Positions 1 through 10,077 are shown, numbered from the stretch's first letter. The stretch is 64,000 nt of DNA from Verrucomicrobium spinosum DSM 4136 = JCM 18804 (GCF_000172155.1 NZ_ABIZ01000001.1:4993105-5057104); one strand, 5' to 3'. Translations and numbers: made by a program. Notes: a model not told the origin generated them from the sequence alone.

Positions 1-444
1 GCTCAGGTCGAAGTAGAACCGGGCACCCGCTGCAGTGACTTCCTGCAGGGCTTCCTTCGTGGCACGCGCAAGGCCTTGTTTGAGAACGGACGCGAGTCCG
101 TGACCATCAGCATTCCAGAGGTCACCCCCTTCACCGTGGGTGCCATCATCGCCCTCTATGACCGTGCGGTCTCCTTCTATGCCAGCCTGGTAAACATCAA
201 TGCCTACCACCAGCCAGGAGTGGAGGCGGGCAAAAAGGCGGCTGGGGTGTTCCTCACCCTGCTCTCCCAGGTGCGTGAACAGCTTGTCAAGGCAGGCAGC
301 GGCACCGCCCCTGCTATCGCCGCCCCGCTCCAGGCCGATGTGGAGGACGTCTATCACTGCCTCACTCACCTCGCGGCCAATGACGCCCAAGTGTCCGTGA
401 CTCTGGGTGGCAGCCCAGAGGAAGACCAATTTTCATCTCGCTGA
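1..444 (+). CDS. pgi: Glucose-6-phosphate isomerase, C-terminal part (5' end outside window)
   Basis: This enzyme interconverts glucose-6-phosphate and fructose-6-phosphate in cytoplasmic glycolysis and gluconeogenesis. The frame is open from base 1, so the gene enters from the left; 147 residues are visible. Recognition rests on GTRKALFENGRESV and on NINAYHQPGVEAGKKAA, which is characteristic of the C-terminal end of bacterial PGI. The TTG at 76 is an internal codon, not a start. A hairpin follows the stop directly. The gene lies a few kilobases from glpX, another sugar-phosphate enzyme, but is not in an operon with it. Confidence 0.9.
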   Translation, partial: AQVEVEPGTRCSDFLQGFLRGTRKALFENGRESVTISIPEVTPFTVGAIIALYDRAVSFYASLVNINAYHQPGVEAGKKAAGVFLTLLSQVREQLVKAGSGTAPAIAAPLQADVEDVYHCLTHLAANDAQVSVTLGGSPEEDQFSSR

Positions 445-446
445 GC

Positions 447-471
447 GAAAGTTCATGCTGGAACTTTCTTT
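447..471 (+). terminator. Hairpin terminator after pgi
   Basis: An 8-bp perfect inverted repeat (gaaagttc / gaactttc) with a 6-base loop starts 3 bases after the pgi stop and is followed by a short T-rich run. It fits a Rho-independent terminator with a weak T tract. Confidence 0.6.
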
Positions 472-486
472 CTGCTCGATTGAAAA

Positions 487-855
487 TTGGAAATGTTAAA
501 TGAGGCGGTGCTGGCAGTAGTCCCGGGTGGCGAGGTGGAGAATTTCCCCCTCGCCTATCAGCTTGCGTGCATTGTATTCACGGGGTTGTTCCTCTGGACC
601 TTCAGCATCGCCCGCGATCCTCGGGGGTGGCGCCGCCTCTATCAGTCGCGGTTCAGCCGCGCAGAGGAAATTTCCGTGAATCGCAACAAGCGGCTGGACG
701 AGGTCATCAAGCGCTATGCCCTGATCATTGCCATGTTCTTTCTGGTCACGGACGTGGCCGTCTTCGTTCTGGGCATCACCTATCAGCATCGCCACACGCC
801 GCACGAGATGACCAAGGAGGAACTGTTCCGCGCTCAGGAGCTGGACAAGTACTGA
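487..855 (+). CDS. Small membrane protein of unknown function
   Basis: I do not recognise this 122-residue protein (TTG start at 487; an in-frame ATG at 493 is an equally good start). It has two likely membrane helices, near residues 22-41 (FPLAYQLACIVFTGLFLWTF) and 75-96 (ALIIAMFFLVTDVAVFVLGI). A basic, Arg-rich segment lies between them and a charged tail follows. Its stop codon directly abuts the stop of the convergent carboxypeptidase gene (855/856), so the two genes share no spacer. Protein-like composition and position support a real gene, but nothing indicates a function. Confidence 0.6.
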   Translation: MEMLNEAVLAVVPGGEVENFPLAYQLACIVFTGLFLWTFSIARDPRGWRRLYQSRFSRAEEISVNRNKRLDEVIKRYALIIAMFFLVTDVAVFVLGITYQHRHTPHEMTKEELFRAQELDKY

Positions 856-2136
856 TCACGGACTTCGCTCCTGGAGATGGGATCCGAGCGCCTTCGCCAG
901 AGCTGCCCCTACGTCCCGATACCCCTCCGTGGTGCTGCTGGCCGTATTCCAGGGAGTCTCCAGACACAGGGCCACAGTCTTCGCATTACCGTTGGCCTGC
1001 ACCCAGTTGCCGCTGATCTGCCGCCACAAAGGATGGTATGAGGAAGCCGTGATCTTGGGCTCTGCCAGCATGGGCATCACTGGCTCGATCTCCGTCCTGG
1101 CGAGTTTCAGGAAATCCGCCTTGAAGGCCTTCGCCTCCGGTTGAAGCAACTCCAGGGCAGGAGCGTAGAAGAAGGCCTTCAGATCCCCCGGAGCCGGGTT
1201 ATGTAAATCGAGGAACACATCCAGCCTTCCCTCGGCCGCCAGGCCCTTGAGAATCTTCTGGGCGGCGGCCACCTCATTCCAGTTGGGCTTCTCACTCCAG
1301 TCGCGGTTGTGATCCTGCGGGAGCGCATCCTTGCCCCCATTGCCCGTGGCGGCGTTGTCCACATCCATCACCGGCACCACATAGATCTCCGCATTCTGCC
1401 GGAGCCAGGCAGCGCCCACATCCGCACTCATGACCCACTCCACGAACCCCTGGCAAACCCAGCTGGATCCGGACTCCCACGCATGCTGGCGGGCGTGTAC
1501 CCACACGCCGAAGCGCCGCTCCGGCACCCGGTCCCCTTCACTGATCCTCAGCATGGGCACCCGCCGCCCTTCCCGGGAGCGACAGAGTTCCATCTCCTCT
1601 GCCATCCGATGTTCTGAGCCGGTCTGTCGCACCCACTCCTCTGCCTTGGCCGGGGAGTAAGGCGGCCCCCACGCCACCAGTACCCGTCCGCTGGCAGAGG
1701 CACTGCCAGGCGGAAGTTGATACTCCATCTGCCCCTCTGCTCCCTTCTTGCCAGATTGTGTTTGCCGCCAAGTCTTGCCATCGGGCGACCAGGCCGCTCG
1801 CAAAGGCATGGCCCATGCTGCTGAGAGGGGCTTCGTCAAAGGCCCGCCCGCCCCTTTGGCCACCACAGCATCACTTCCCGACAACTTCAACGTCAGCGGC
1901 TGGTCCGGCTTCACGCCGGCAACCCGGAAGTACCACCAGCAGGGCCAGCCGCGTTCCGCCTGCCCGCCCGGCATAAACCTGACTTCCTGAGTACCGGCAT
2001 CCAGGCCCAGCACTCTCACCGACGCTCCGTCAAAGTCCGTCTCAACCTCCAATGCATGGCTCGGAACCATGCCCATGCACAAGAGCAATGCTACCGCTAA
2101 ACCACCCGCCAAAAGCGTCTTCATGCCCGCGAGCAT
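856..2136 (-). CDS. Secreted M14-family zinc carboxypeptidase
   Basis: This is probably an exported metallocarboxypeptidase that trims peptides or cell-wall-derived peptides. The start at 2136 (MLAGMKTLL) has GGAGG 8 bases upstream; the frame is open further upstream but has no ribosome site there. Residues 1-28 form a signal peptide ending near SHA-LEV. M14 features are QHAWE with its zinc His and Glu in HARQHAWES, the later zinc His in FLDLHNP, and a C-terminal Glu in CLETPW in the place of the catalytic Glu. The N-terminal beta-sandwich-like region resembles that of cytosolic-type M14 enzymes. The gene is divergent from the beta-helix gene at 2279 across 142 bp. Confidence 0.8.
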   Translation of the reverse strand: MLAGMKTLLAGGLAVALLLCMGMVPSHALEVETDFDGASVRVLGLDAGTQEVRFMPGGQAERGWPCWWYFRVAGVKPDQPLTLKLSGSDAVVAKGAGGPLTKPLSAAWAMPLRAAWSPDGKTWRQTQSGKKGAEGQMEYQLPPGSASASGRVLVAWGPPYSPAKAEEWVRQTGSEHRMAEEMELCRSREGRRVPMLRISEGDRVPERRFGVWVHARQHAWESGSSWVCQGFVEWVMSADVGAAWLRQNAEIYVVPVMDVDNAATGNGGKDALPQDHNRDWSEKPNWNEVAAAQKILKGLAAEGRLDVFLDLHNPAPGDLKAFFYAPALELLQPEAKAFKADFLKLARTEIEPVMPMLAEPKITASSYHPLWRQISGNWVQANGNAKTVALCLETPWNTASSTTEGYRDVGAALAKALGSHLQERSP

Positions 2137-2278
2137 AAGCTGTTCCTCCACCGCCTGACAAGAGCCGAACTTGAGATGGCGACTCATCGAGTGATGACAA
2201 AAATACCAGTACCGTCCCCTATCGCATGCAACACTCCTCTGCATTCCCCGTAGGTACAGGCTTCCCATCACCCGACCC

Positions 2279-3730
2279 ATGAAGATGCCTTACACCGCCC
2301 CCTCTTTTTGTCTCTTGATCACCAGTCTGATCCTGCTTGCGGTCGCTCCCCTCATCCACGCGGAGGGTGGCAAATCCGTGCGTGATTTCGGAGCGGTGGG
2401 TGATGGCAAGGCCGACGACACGGCTGCCATTCAGAGGGCCGTGGACAGCGGGCTGGGCTCGATCGTGCTGCCCAAGGGCAATTACCTACTTACCAAGACC
2501 ATCACGGTGGATCTGGACAAGACCGGATTCACCTCGCTCGTCAGCGATGGCACTGGCAGTCTGGTCATGACGGCGGGCGGGCCAGCACTCCACTTTGTCG
2601 GCACTCACTTGACGGGCTCCGCAGATCCCAAAAGCTTCCAGGAAAATGTCTGGCAAAACCAGCGCATGCCCATGGTGCGAGGGGTCGGCATCACGGGCAC
2701 CCACGCTGAGGCCGATGGCATTCAGGCGACAGGTGTGATGCAACTCACCGTCAGCGAGACGAACATCCACCGCGTGCGCCATGGCATCCGGCTCACCACG
2801 CGCAACCGCAATGTCCTGATCGCCAACTGCCACATCTACCACAACACGGGGTGCGGAATCTTCTATGACCACGTGAACCTGCACCAATCCAATATCGTGG
2901 GCAGCCACATCAGCTACAACGCCCAGGGTGGCATCGTCTTCAAAGGTGGCGAGGTGCGCAACGTCCATATCGGCACCTGCGATATCGAGAGCAACATGAC
3001 CGCGGACACCACTCCCACCGCCAACATCTTGATCGACTCCTCCGAAGGCAGCACAGACGAGGTGGCCATCACCGGCTGCACCATCCAGCACAACAGCAAG
3101 TCACCGGGCAGCGCCAACATCCGGGTGCTGGGCAAGGGCGTCACCAGTCTCAAAAACAGCACCTCCACCCAGGAGGGGCACATCACCATCACGGGCAATG
3201 TCTTCAGTGATGTGATGGTGAACATCCATCTGGACAACGCCCGCGGAGTAAACATCACGGGCAACACCTTTTGGGAAGGATTTGAGCACGATCTCCTGGT
3301 GGAAAACAGCCAGTGTGTAGTGGTGGGGCCCAACGACTTCGACCGGAACCCCCGCTACGTGGTGAATGGCAACTGGTCCAAAGACCTGAATGGCCTGACC
3401 TTCCGCAACTCAGCCGACTGCAAGCTGAACGGATTGCTGGTGAAGGGAGTCTGGCAAAAGCCAGCCGCCGTACGCCTGGAGAAGTGTGACCGCTTCACCG
3501 TCACAGACTGCAGCATCTTCGACTGCGACAATATTGGACTCTGGTTGAAGGACTGCACCCGCACGCTGGTCTCGGGCTGCGTCATTCGTGATGATCGGGA
3601 AGGAGAGGCCAGAAAAGGCACCCTCTCCCTCCGGGTGGAGGGCGGTCGTGAAAACCGGGTCCGCGACAACATCGTGGCCAACGGTCTCAAAGTTGACGAA
3701 GGGGCCGGCGTGGTGCGCAACAACGACTGA
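2279..3730 (+). CDS. Secreted right-handed beta-helix protein (pectate lyase superfamily fold)
   Basis: This 483-residue exported protein probably binds or cleaves polysaccharide. Residues 1-28 are a signal peptide ending at IHA-EGG. The start of the mature protein, VRDFGAVGDGKADDTAAIQ, is the signature of the pectate-lyase-3 / glycoside hydrolase 28-like N-terminus. The rest is a run of short repeats rich in Asn, Gly and Val (NVLIANCHI, NIHIGTCDI, ITGNVF, ITGNTF), as expected for parallel beta-helix coils. I see no decisive catalytic triad, so the substrate is unknown. Confidence 0.8.
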   Translation: MKMPYTAPSFCLLITSLILLAVAPLIHAEGGKSVRDFGAVGDGKADDTAAIQRAVDSGLGSIVLPKGNYLLTKTITVDLDKTGFTSLVSDGTGSLVMTAGGPALHFVGTHLTGSADPKSFQENVWQNQRMPMVRGVGITGTHAEADGIQATGVMQLTVSETNIHRVRHGIRLTTRNRNVLIANCHIYHNTGCGIFYDHVNLHQSNIVGSHISYNAQGGIVFKGGEVRNVHIGTCDIESNMTADTTPTANILIDSSEGSTDEVAITGCTIQHNSKSPGSANIRVLGKGVTSLKNSTSTQEGHITITGNVFSDVMVNIHLDNARGVNITGNTFWEGFEHDLLVENSQCVVVGPNDFDRNPRYVVNGNWSKDLNGLTFRNSADCKLNGLLVKGVWQKPAAVRLEKCDRFTVTDCSIFDCDNIGLWLKDCTRTLVSGCVIRDDREGEARKGTLSLRVEGGRENRVRDNIVANGLKVDEGAGVVRNND

Positions 3731-3947
3731 GAGCGAGTCTCGGTTCACGGTAACTACAGCAGGTCTCATCATCGCTGGAGGTGCGCCCCCCTCTCCCAGC
3801 AGGGAGCGGACCGCCCCCGGAGTGTCTTTCTAGCGCCCCGGGATCGACACCGCACCTCCCGCTTCTGCGTGACAAGAAAGCTGAGATTGGTCATCTGCGC
3901 CGCTGCACATCTATGCTTTAATCAGTGCCAGCTTCCCATTTCAGCCC

Positions 3948-5018
3948 ATGCAGCCCACCGACCTTCCGCCTCTTCGCAGTTCACAGGACCTGGAACGCAT
4001 CCTGGAGTTTGAGTTCGTACGAGCCACGGAAAACGCGGCCCTCCAAGCCATTCACTGGCTGGGGCGTGGGGAGAAGGAGAAGGCCGATGCCGCTGCCTGC
4101 GCCGCCATCGCGGGTGTCTTCGATATTCTGGACATCCGTGGCGAGGTCGTGATTGGCGAGGGCATCAAGGACAATGCTCCGGGGATTTTCGTGGGGGAAC
4201 AACTCGGCACCTGGCGCAATGGCAGCCCACGTTTCAACATCGCCCTGGACCCGATCGATGGCACCACCAACATCGCCAAAGGCCTTCCCAACAGCATCTC
4301 GGTCATGGCCGCCGCCCAGGTGCCGGATGGAGCGCCCAATGTGATGAAGAGCCTCCCCAGCTTCTACTGCCACAAGATCGCCTACGGTCCGGCCGTAAAG
4401 AAGGCCCTGGCTGAACAGGGCACCCGCAGTTTCCTGGACATGCCTCTTAAAGAGGTGCTCAGCTTTGTGGCCGAGGTGCTGGGGAAGCGCATCAGCGATC
4501 TGGTCGTAGTGACGATGGACCGGCCCAGGCACGGTGAGATCTTCCGCGAGATCCGCGAGGCGGGTGCCGCGATGCGCATGATCTCTGATGGCGACATCAC
4601 GGCGGCGGTCGCCCCGTCCCTCCCCGAATCAGGAGTGGATCTCTATATTGGCATGGGCGGCACCCCGGAAGGCGTGCTGGCCGCAGCGGCGCTGAAGTGC
4701 CTGGAAGGCGACATGCAGCTCCGGATGTGGTTTCACAATCAGGAGCACCATTCCGAGGTGGCCGCACTCGTGACTCGCGAGGAACTGACAAAAGTCTTCT
4801 TCGTGGATGACCTGGTCTTGGGCGAAAGCGCCCTATTCTGCGCCACAGGCATCAGCGACAGCTCGCTCCTGCCCGGTGTGAAGCTGATTGGCCATCGGGC
4901 CGAGACGCACTCCATTCTCATGCGAGCCCGCAGTGGAACGGTGCGCCACATTCATGCGACCCACCAACTGGACAAAAAAGTCATCCCCTTGCGAGAATCA
5001 TTTATGAAACTCGCCTAA
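3948..5018 (+). CDS. glpX: Fructose-1,6-bisphosphatase class II (GlpX)
   Basis: This cytoplasmic enzyme hydrolyses fructose-1,6-bisphosphate to fructose-6-phosphate in gluconeogenesis. The 356-residue product has the GlpX metal and substrate signatures GEGIKDNAPGIFVGE (about residue 68) and ALDPIDGTTNIAKG (about residue 99), followed by VTMDRPRH and the GMGGTPEGVLAAAALKC segment. It is slightly longer than typical GlpX (about 320-340). The ATG at 3948 lies at the expected distance before the conserved N-terminus; the ribosome site is weak. It is a single gene, followed by a 340-bp spacer. Confidence 0.93.
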   Translation: MQPTDLPPLRSSQDLERILEFEFVRATENAALQAIHWLGRGEKEKADAAACAAIAGVFDILDIRGEVVIGEGIKDNAPGIFVGEQLGTWRNGSPRFNIALDPIDGTTNIAKGLPNSISVMAAAQVPDGAPNVMKSLPSFYCHKIAYGPAVKKALAEQGTRSFLDMPLKEVLSFVAEVLGKRISDLVVVTMDRPRHGEIFREIREAGAAMRMISDGDITAAVAPSLPESGVDLYIGMGGTPEGVLAAAALKCLEGDMQLRMWFHNQEHHSEVAALVTREELTKVFFVDDLVLGESALFCATGISDSSLLPGVKLIGHRAETHSILMRARSGTVRHIHATHQLDKKVIPLRESFMKLA

Positions 5019-5358
5019 GATCTGGCATTCGAGTTCGCGAAAGTTTCTCGACATCACCGAATTGTCGACGTCCTCCCCCAAGGGGAGGCTGCGGTGAGCT
5101 GTGGCTATAAGCTCTAAGGTGGATCTATTGTCTCAATAAACCCAACATGTCGATTCCTAGTGCTGGACTTTTGGCGATCTTCCCGCCATGATCCTGGGTC
5201 CTGTTAGCATCTCTTGACCCAGCTGAGCTCCCACAGCTGCTTCGCAAGCTCTCCGCGCACCTTCCACTCTCACTTCTCTCCTTCTCGTGAAATAATTTGC
5301 AAATCTAGCATAATTCACCGGATAGAGTCACGTCTGCCGCAGTTCCACCGATTCCGCC
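5019..5358. other. Intergenic spacer glpX-FHA gene, with a 3-nt-loop hairpin
   Basis: No gene is seen in these 340 bases. At 5072-5088 there is a perfect 7-bp inverted repeat with a CAA triloop (cctcccc / ggggagg). It may end glpX transcription, but no T run follows. CATAAT at 5309-5314 could be the -10 of the FHA gene; no convincing -35 is visible. Confidence 0.5.
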
Positions 5359-8300
5359 ATGGCCACCCTCGTATTTGTCCTTGAAGATGAACGTGAAATT
5401 AATGTCCCGTTGGAGGGCCTAATCACGTTGGGCAGCTCGGAAGACAACGACGTAGTCGTTGACGATGCCACCATTTCCGCGAAACACGCGGTGCTGGAGC
5501 CCTCACATCAGGGCAGTTATGTGCTCCGCGACTTGAGATCTGACGCTGGCACCTACGTCAACGGCCAGAGGATACAATCCCAGATGCTGCACCACGGGGA
5601 TGATCTCGCCTTTGGCCTGTTGCGCGGTCGTTTTTTCATGCCTCAGGGCAGCCCTTCATCTGCTCAGAAGTCCCACATCACGCTTCCACCGGGGAAGGAA
5701 ACCGCCGGGGGGGTTCCAGTTGGCTCTGCTCTCAAACCCACGCCAAAAGTCGCCGCACAGGAGCCCTTCCACCTGGAAATTCATTCCAAGCAGGAACACG
5801 TGATCCAGCGCCTGAAGTCGCTCGAAGCTCAAGAGCAGCAGAAGATGGGGCAACTGGAACAACTTGATCGCCAATGCGGTGAAGCTGCGGCCAAGCTCAA
5901 TACCCTGCAGGTGCAAATGCGCGAACTGCAGGACCAGGCCACACGGGAACTGCATGACGGTCATGCCGCCACAGCGCAAAAGCTGGAGGCCGCCCTCAAT
6001 GAGCAGCGGGCCCAGCAGCAACGGCTTCAGTTGGAGATCAATGGTCTGGAGCAACAACGCGAGGCCAAAGATGCTGGCATCGCCGACGCGGAGAAGCGTC
6101 TCCAGCAGCTGAAAGACGCCATCCAAACCCAGGAACAACAACAGCAGGCACTGTCTGAGACACAGATCGCCATCCGCGAAGGACAGTCCCGGCTCGAGGG
6201 GCTGCTGGCAGAGATCACCACAGCGGAAGGGCGCAAGAATGAAGCCCAACAAGTGCTCGCGGACCTGGAGGCCCGCCAGGCCACAGTCGCTGAGCTTGAA
6301 CAAAAAGCCCGCCAGGCGTCTGAGAGCCTGAGCACCACGCAGAACGAAATCCAGCAGGCGGAAAGCCGCCTTGCGGAACTGACCCTCGCCCTCAGCACCC
6401 AGTCCGAGCAGGAAAGCGCCCTCAAAAAATCCCGGGAGGAACTGACGGAAGCGCAAGCCGAGCTTGAGATTGTGAGGGCTGAACTTGCTGGGTGGGAAAC
6501 TCAACGCCAGGCATTGCAGGAAAGCGTGAGCCAGGTGGAAAGTCACCACCAGACGCTCCAGCAGCAGATCAATGAGAAGGAAAGCGCTTTTAGCCGCGCC
6601 CAAACGGAATTGGAAACCGTCGAGCAGCGTCTGCAAGAGCTGCAAAACACGACTTTGAGCGTAGAAGCCGAGCAGCAGAAGCTGATCGAGATCACCCAGG
6701 CACTCCAGGCTGCCCAGAGCAGCCTCGAAAGCGTCCGCTCCGAGACTGCCGAGGGCGAAGCCCTGCGTCAGACCCTGCATGCGACCATCAGCGAGGCCGA
6801 GGCCAAGCAATCCACCCTCGTGCAGGATATTCAGGAGAACGAGCAGCGCCTGACCCGCACGCAGAGCGATCTGCAGAATGTGGAACTGCGGTTGCAGGAA
6901 TTACAGAGCACCAGCCAGTCGCTCGAATCCAAGCAGCAAGAGCTGCAGGAAGTGACCGAGGCCCTTCAAAAAGCCCAGAGCGATCTGGAAACGGCCCACA
7001 GCGAAGTGACCGGCTGGCAGGCCAAGCTGACGACCCTGGAGCAAGCCGTAGGAGGGTTCGAGCTCAAACACTCCGAGCTTCTTACGAGTGTGAAGGAGCG
7101 CGAGATGCAGATCACCGGTCTGCACGCCTTCTTCCAGGACGGCGAAGCCCGCAAAATCCAACTTGCGGCAGATGTGGCGGACCTGGAGGAGAAACAAAGG
7201 CTCCTCGCCCAGACCAACCAGAGCCTCTTGGAAAGCCAGGGGCGTCTCGAGGCTGTCCGCAAGGACATCACCGGCTGGGAGAATCAACGCGCCGCCCTCC
7301 AGTCCAATATTGAGGAACTGGAGCAGAAACAGTCTGCCACCCAGGCCCAGATTTCGCGGAGCGACCAGCAGTTGTCCGACACCCGGGCGGCCATCCTCGC
7401 CGCGCAGGAGCAGCTTGGAGAACTACAGACTGCCGTGGCGGATTTCGATGAGCGGCAGCACCTGCTGCTCACCACGAACGATTCCATCAATCACGCTCAG
7501 GATCAGCTCTCCACGCTGACCATGGCCATCACGTCATTCGAGGCCCAGCGCCAGTCCCTCCAGCAGACGCTGGTGGGCTTTGAGCAGCAGAATCACACCG
7601 CACAAACCGAAATCCAGCAGGCCCGGGCGGAGTTGGAGCGGCTGATGGACCAAAAGCAGCAACTGGCCCGGGTCGTTGCCGAGAACAAGGAAGCGGAATC
7701 GACACGCGAAGAGTTGCGAGGTGATGTGACCAAGCTGCAAACGCGGCGCGAACTCCTGGAGCAGGAGATGGAAGCCCTGGAGAACAGCCGGATCGAAGCG
7801 GAACTGCAGATCACCCGTCTCCAGGCTGATATCACCCGGGCCAGTGAAGAGCTTCACCAGACAGAGGCCCTGAAGCTGGATGCCGAGAAGAGCGTGGCCC
7901 GCAACCGGGATGAAGATGAGCGCCTCCAACAGGCACTGATCACCCTGCGCTCTGAACACGATCTGGCGATCAACTCCCTGTCGGCCCGTCGGGAGGACCA
8001 CAGTGCGATGGAAGCGCGGGTGGCCGACCTCACCGCCGAGGTCCAGGAACTCACTGCCACCATCACCAACCAGACGGTGGAGCAACAACGTCTGGATCAG
8101 ACCATTGCCAATCTGGACCGCCAGCGTGTGGAAAGTGAAGCCGTACTGAAGGAGCAGGAAGAGGCCCTCCACCGCTCCACCACCGCTCACAAACTCGTCG
8201 AGGCCAAGGTCAAAGAAGCTGAGGCCAACGTGCAACACCTGCGTGAGCAGGAGGCGGCGCTGGCTGGCACCTCTGACTCCCTGACGAATGCCCAGAACCA

Positions 8301-9909
8301 TCTGGCCGACCTGGATTCTCAAATCGGCACCCTGGAGACGAAGCGTCAGGAGATGGAGCACACCATCGTGGGATTGGAGAAACAACAACGTGAGCTCCAG
8401 ACCAGCATCACCCTGCGCGAGCAAGAGGTGGCCTCTGCGATCCAGTCTCTTAACGATACCCGCACGCACAACGAGAAGCTCCGCCAGGAGGGCAAGTCTC
8501 TCGATCATAACAACGTCAATCTGGAAGCTGAGATCAAGGCACGCCAGGCCAGCCTTGCCGATCTGGACAAGCGAAACCAGGAGTGTGTGAACATGGTGCG
8601 CCAGCGCGAGAACAACCTCGCCATGGTGAGCAAGTCCCTGGAGCAGTCAGAATCCCTCCAGCAGAATCTCAAGCTGGCCCTGCAGGCACTTGCCGCCCAG
8701 CAGACCGACGCCCAGGTGGAGGTGCAACGGCTCAATGCCACCCGTGACTCCCGCGTCAGTGAAATCGAATCCCTCAATGTGCAGCGCCAGCAGCTGGATG
8801 CCCAGGTGCAGAGCCTCACCCATGAGGCCGCCACGGCCAAGGCCCGCGCCGCAGAGCTACAGGTGCTCGTACAGGCTCGCGAGGACCAGATCAAGACTTC
8901 AGAGACGAAGTACACGAATGCCGAACTCCGCCGCAAGGATCTGGAGCAGCGGATCGTGACCCTCTCCGGGACTGAGGAAAGACTCTCCCTGGCCCGCCAG
9001 CAGCTCAAACAAGCCGAGGAAGCCTACGCTGCGCTCCAAGCGTTGAACTCCAAGTTCGAGGAACGCAAGGCTGAGTACAACACCCTTGAGAAGCGGATGG
9101 AAATGCTTCGCCAGGACGAGAAGGGCACCGATGCCGCCCTTACCGCCCAGCAGAAGGCCCTCCAGACGCTCATGCAGCAGTCAGAGGCCGCCAAGCAGCG
9201 CCAGCGCGCCGAAGGACAGGCGCTGGACAAACAGCTCCAGGCCTCACGCGACGCCCTGGCCTCCGCCAACAAGCAGCTCCATGAAATCACGGCCAAGCAT
9301 GAGGAGATGGTGCAGCACACCCGCCGCCTGGAAGGGGCCGAGGTGAAGCACGCTGAGATGCTTGCCCGGATCAAACAATCTGAACAGCAATCCAGTGAGA
9401 TGGTCGCCCGCCTGCGCAAACTTGAGCAGGAGACGGTGGATGCCCAGGCCCGCTTGAAACAGACCCAGGCCATCGAGCAAACTTCTCAGGAGAGGCTCGA
9501 CTCCCTGCGCAAACAGGAGGGGCCGCTCAAACAGGCCCTTCAAGACCTCCAATCAGCCCAACAGGCGGAACGCCAGCGGTTCGAGGAGATGCGAGTCATC
9601 AACCAGGATGCCGAGCGCCATGCCGCCCAGCACCGCGCCCAGCTCGAGAACGTCCAGGAGGAAATGCGCCAGGAGATTGCCGAACTCGAGAACCGGCTCT
9701 CCACTCTGCACAGCTACAAGGAAGATCTGGACCACCGGTATGCCCGCCTCGCGGCCCTGCCGGAGAACTCCCCAGAAGCTCGCGAGCTCTGGAAGGACAT
9801 CCAACGCGCCAAGGAGGAGATCGCCTCCAAGATGCCCGCCAAAGGCGGCATCTTGGCCCGCCCCCAGACGCGCAGCGTGGTAGTGCCCCGCGGCGGCCGC
9901 GGAGAGTAG
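5359..9909 (+). CDS. Giant FHA-domain coiled-coil protein
   Basis: The 1516-residue product has an N-terminal forkhead-associated (phosphothreonine-binding) domain at about residues 15-95, with LGSSEDNDVVVDD, ISAKHAVL and DAGTYVNGQRI covering the usual GR.../SxxH/NG motifs. LG replaces the common GR. After a Pro/Gly linker (about 98-135), residues 140-1490 are almost unbroken heptad-like sequence rich in Gln, Glu, Leu and Ala. The segment has internal repeats of about 87 residues (compare IEITQALQAAQSSLE and QEVTEALQKAQSDLE). No membrane segment or enzyme domain is visible. By analogy it could be a long filament or scaffold recruited by Ser/Thr kinase signalling; this is inference. It is monocistronic with its own terminator. 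Confidence 0.85.
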   Translation: MATLVFVLEDEREINVPLEGLITLGSSEDNDVVVDDATISAKHAVLEPSHQGSYVLRDLRSDAGTYVNGQRIQSQMLHHGDDLAFGLLRGRFFMPQGSPSSAQKSHITLPPGKETAGGVPVGSALKPTPKVAAQEPFHLEIHSKQEHVIQRLKSLEAQEQQKMGQLEQLDRQCGEAAAKLNTLQVQMRELQDQATRELHDGHAATAQKLEAALNEQRAQQQRLQLEINGLEQQREAKDAGIADAEKRLQQLKDAIQTQEQQQQALSETQIAIREGQSRLEGLLAEITTAEGRKNEAQQVLADLEARQATVAELEQKARQASESLSTTQNEIQQAESRLAELTLALSTQSEQESALKKSREELTEAQAELEIVRAELAGWETQRQALQESVSQVESHHQTLQQQINEKESAFSRAQTELETVEQRLQELQNTTLSVEAEQQKLIEITQALQAAQSSLESVRSETAEGEALRQTLHATISEAEAKQSTLVQDIQENEQRLTRTQSDLQNVELRLQELQSTSQSLESKQQELQEVTEALQKAQSDLETAHSEVTGWQAKLTTLEQAVGGFELKHSELLTSVKEREMQITGLHAFFQDGEARKIQLAADVADLEEKQRLLAQTNQSLLESQGRLEAVRKDITGWENQRAALQSNIEELEQKQSATQAQISRSDQQLSDTRAAILAAQEQLGELQTAVADFDERQHLLLTTNDSINHAQDQLSTLTMAITSFEAQRQSLQQTLVGFEQQNHTAQTEIQQARAELERLMDQKQQLARVVAENKEAESTREELRGDVTKLQTRRELLEQEMEALENSRIEAELQITRLQADITRASEELHQTEALKLDAEKSVARNRDEDERLQQALITLRSEHDLAINSLSARREDHSAMEARVADLTAEVQELTATITNQTVEQQRLDQTIANLDRQRVESEAVLKEQEEALHRSTTAHKLVEAKVKEAEANVQHLREQEAALAGTSDSLTNAQNHLADLDSQIGTLETKRQEMEHTIVGLEKQQRELQTSITLREQEVASAIQSLNDTRTHNEKLRQEGKSLDHNNVNLEAEIKARQASLADLDKRNQECVNMVRQRENNLAMVSKSLEQSESLQQNLKLALQALAAQQTDAQVEVQRLNATRDSRVSEIESLNVQRQQLDAQVQSLTHEAATAKARAAELQVLVQAREDQIKTSETKYTNAELRRKDLEQRIVTLSGTEERLSLARQQLKQAEEAYAALQALNSKFEERKAEYNTLEKRMEMLRQDEKGTDAALTAQQKALQTLMQQSEAAKQRQRAEGQALDKQLQASRDALASANKQLHEITAKHEEMVQHTRRLEGAEVKHAEMLARIKQSEQQSSEMVARLRKLEQETVDAQARLKQTQAIEQTSQERLDSLRKQEGPLKQALQDLQSAQQAERQRFEEMRVINQDAERHAAQHRAQLENVQEEMRQEIAELENRLSTLHSYKEDLDHRYARLAALPENSPEARELWKDIQRAKEEIASKMPAKGGILARPQTRSVVVPRGGRGE

Positions 9910-9942
9910 AGACCGCACAGAGATCCTGCCCCCCTTCCCTTT

Positions 9943-9979
9943 AACGACCACGGCCGCCACATGCAGCCGTGGTCGTTTT
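9943..9979 (+). terminator. Rho-independent terminator of the FHA gene
   Basis: A perfect 12-bp stem (aacgaccacggc / gccgtggtcgtt) with an 11-base loop is followed by TTTT, 33 bases after the stop codon. Confidence 0.85.
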
Positions 9980-10077
9980 GTGACGGGTTCCAACCTTTGT
10001 GAAGCTTCTCTCACGGAGTTTGGCGCGACATCTTCGTCCCGGCTGCAAACTCAGGGCGTTTTCCACGTAGAGTGAGC

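Noticed and set aside
5656-6810. 384-codon minus-strand frame, Leu/Phe-rich, inside the FHA coiled-coil gene
   Set aside because: It is the complement of Gln/Glu/Lys-rich coiled-coil codons, which always gives Leu/Phe-rich frames; not a membrane protein gene.
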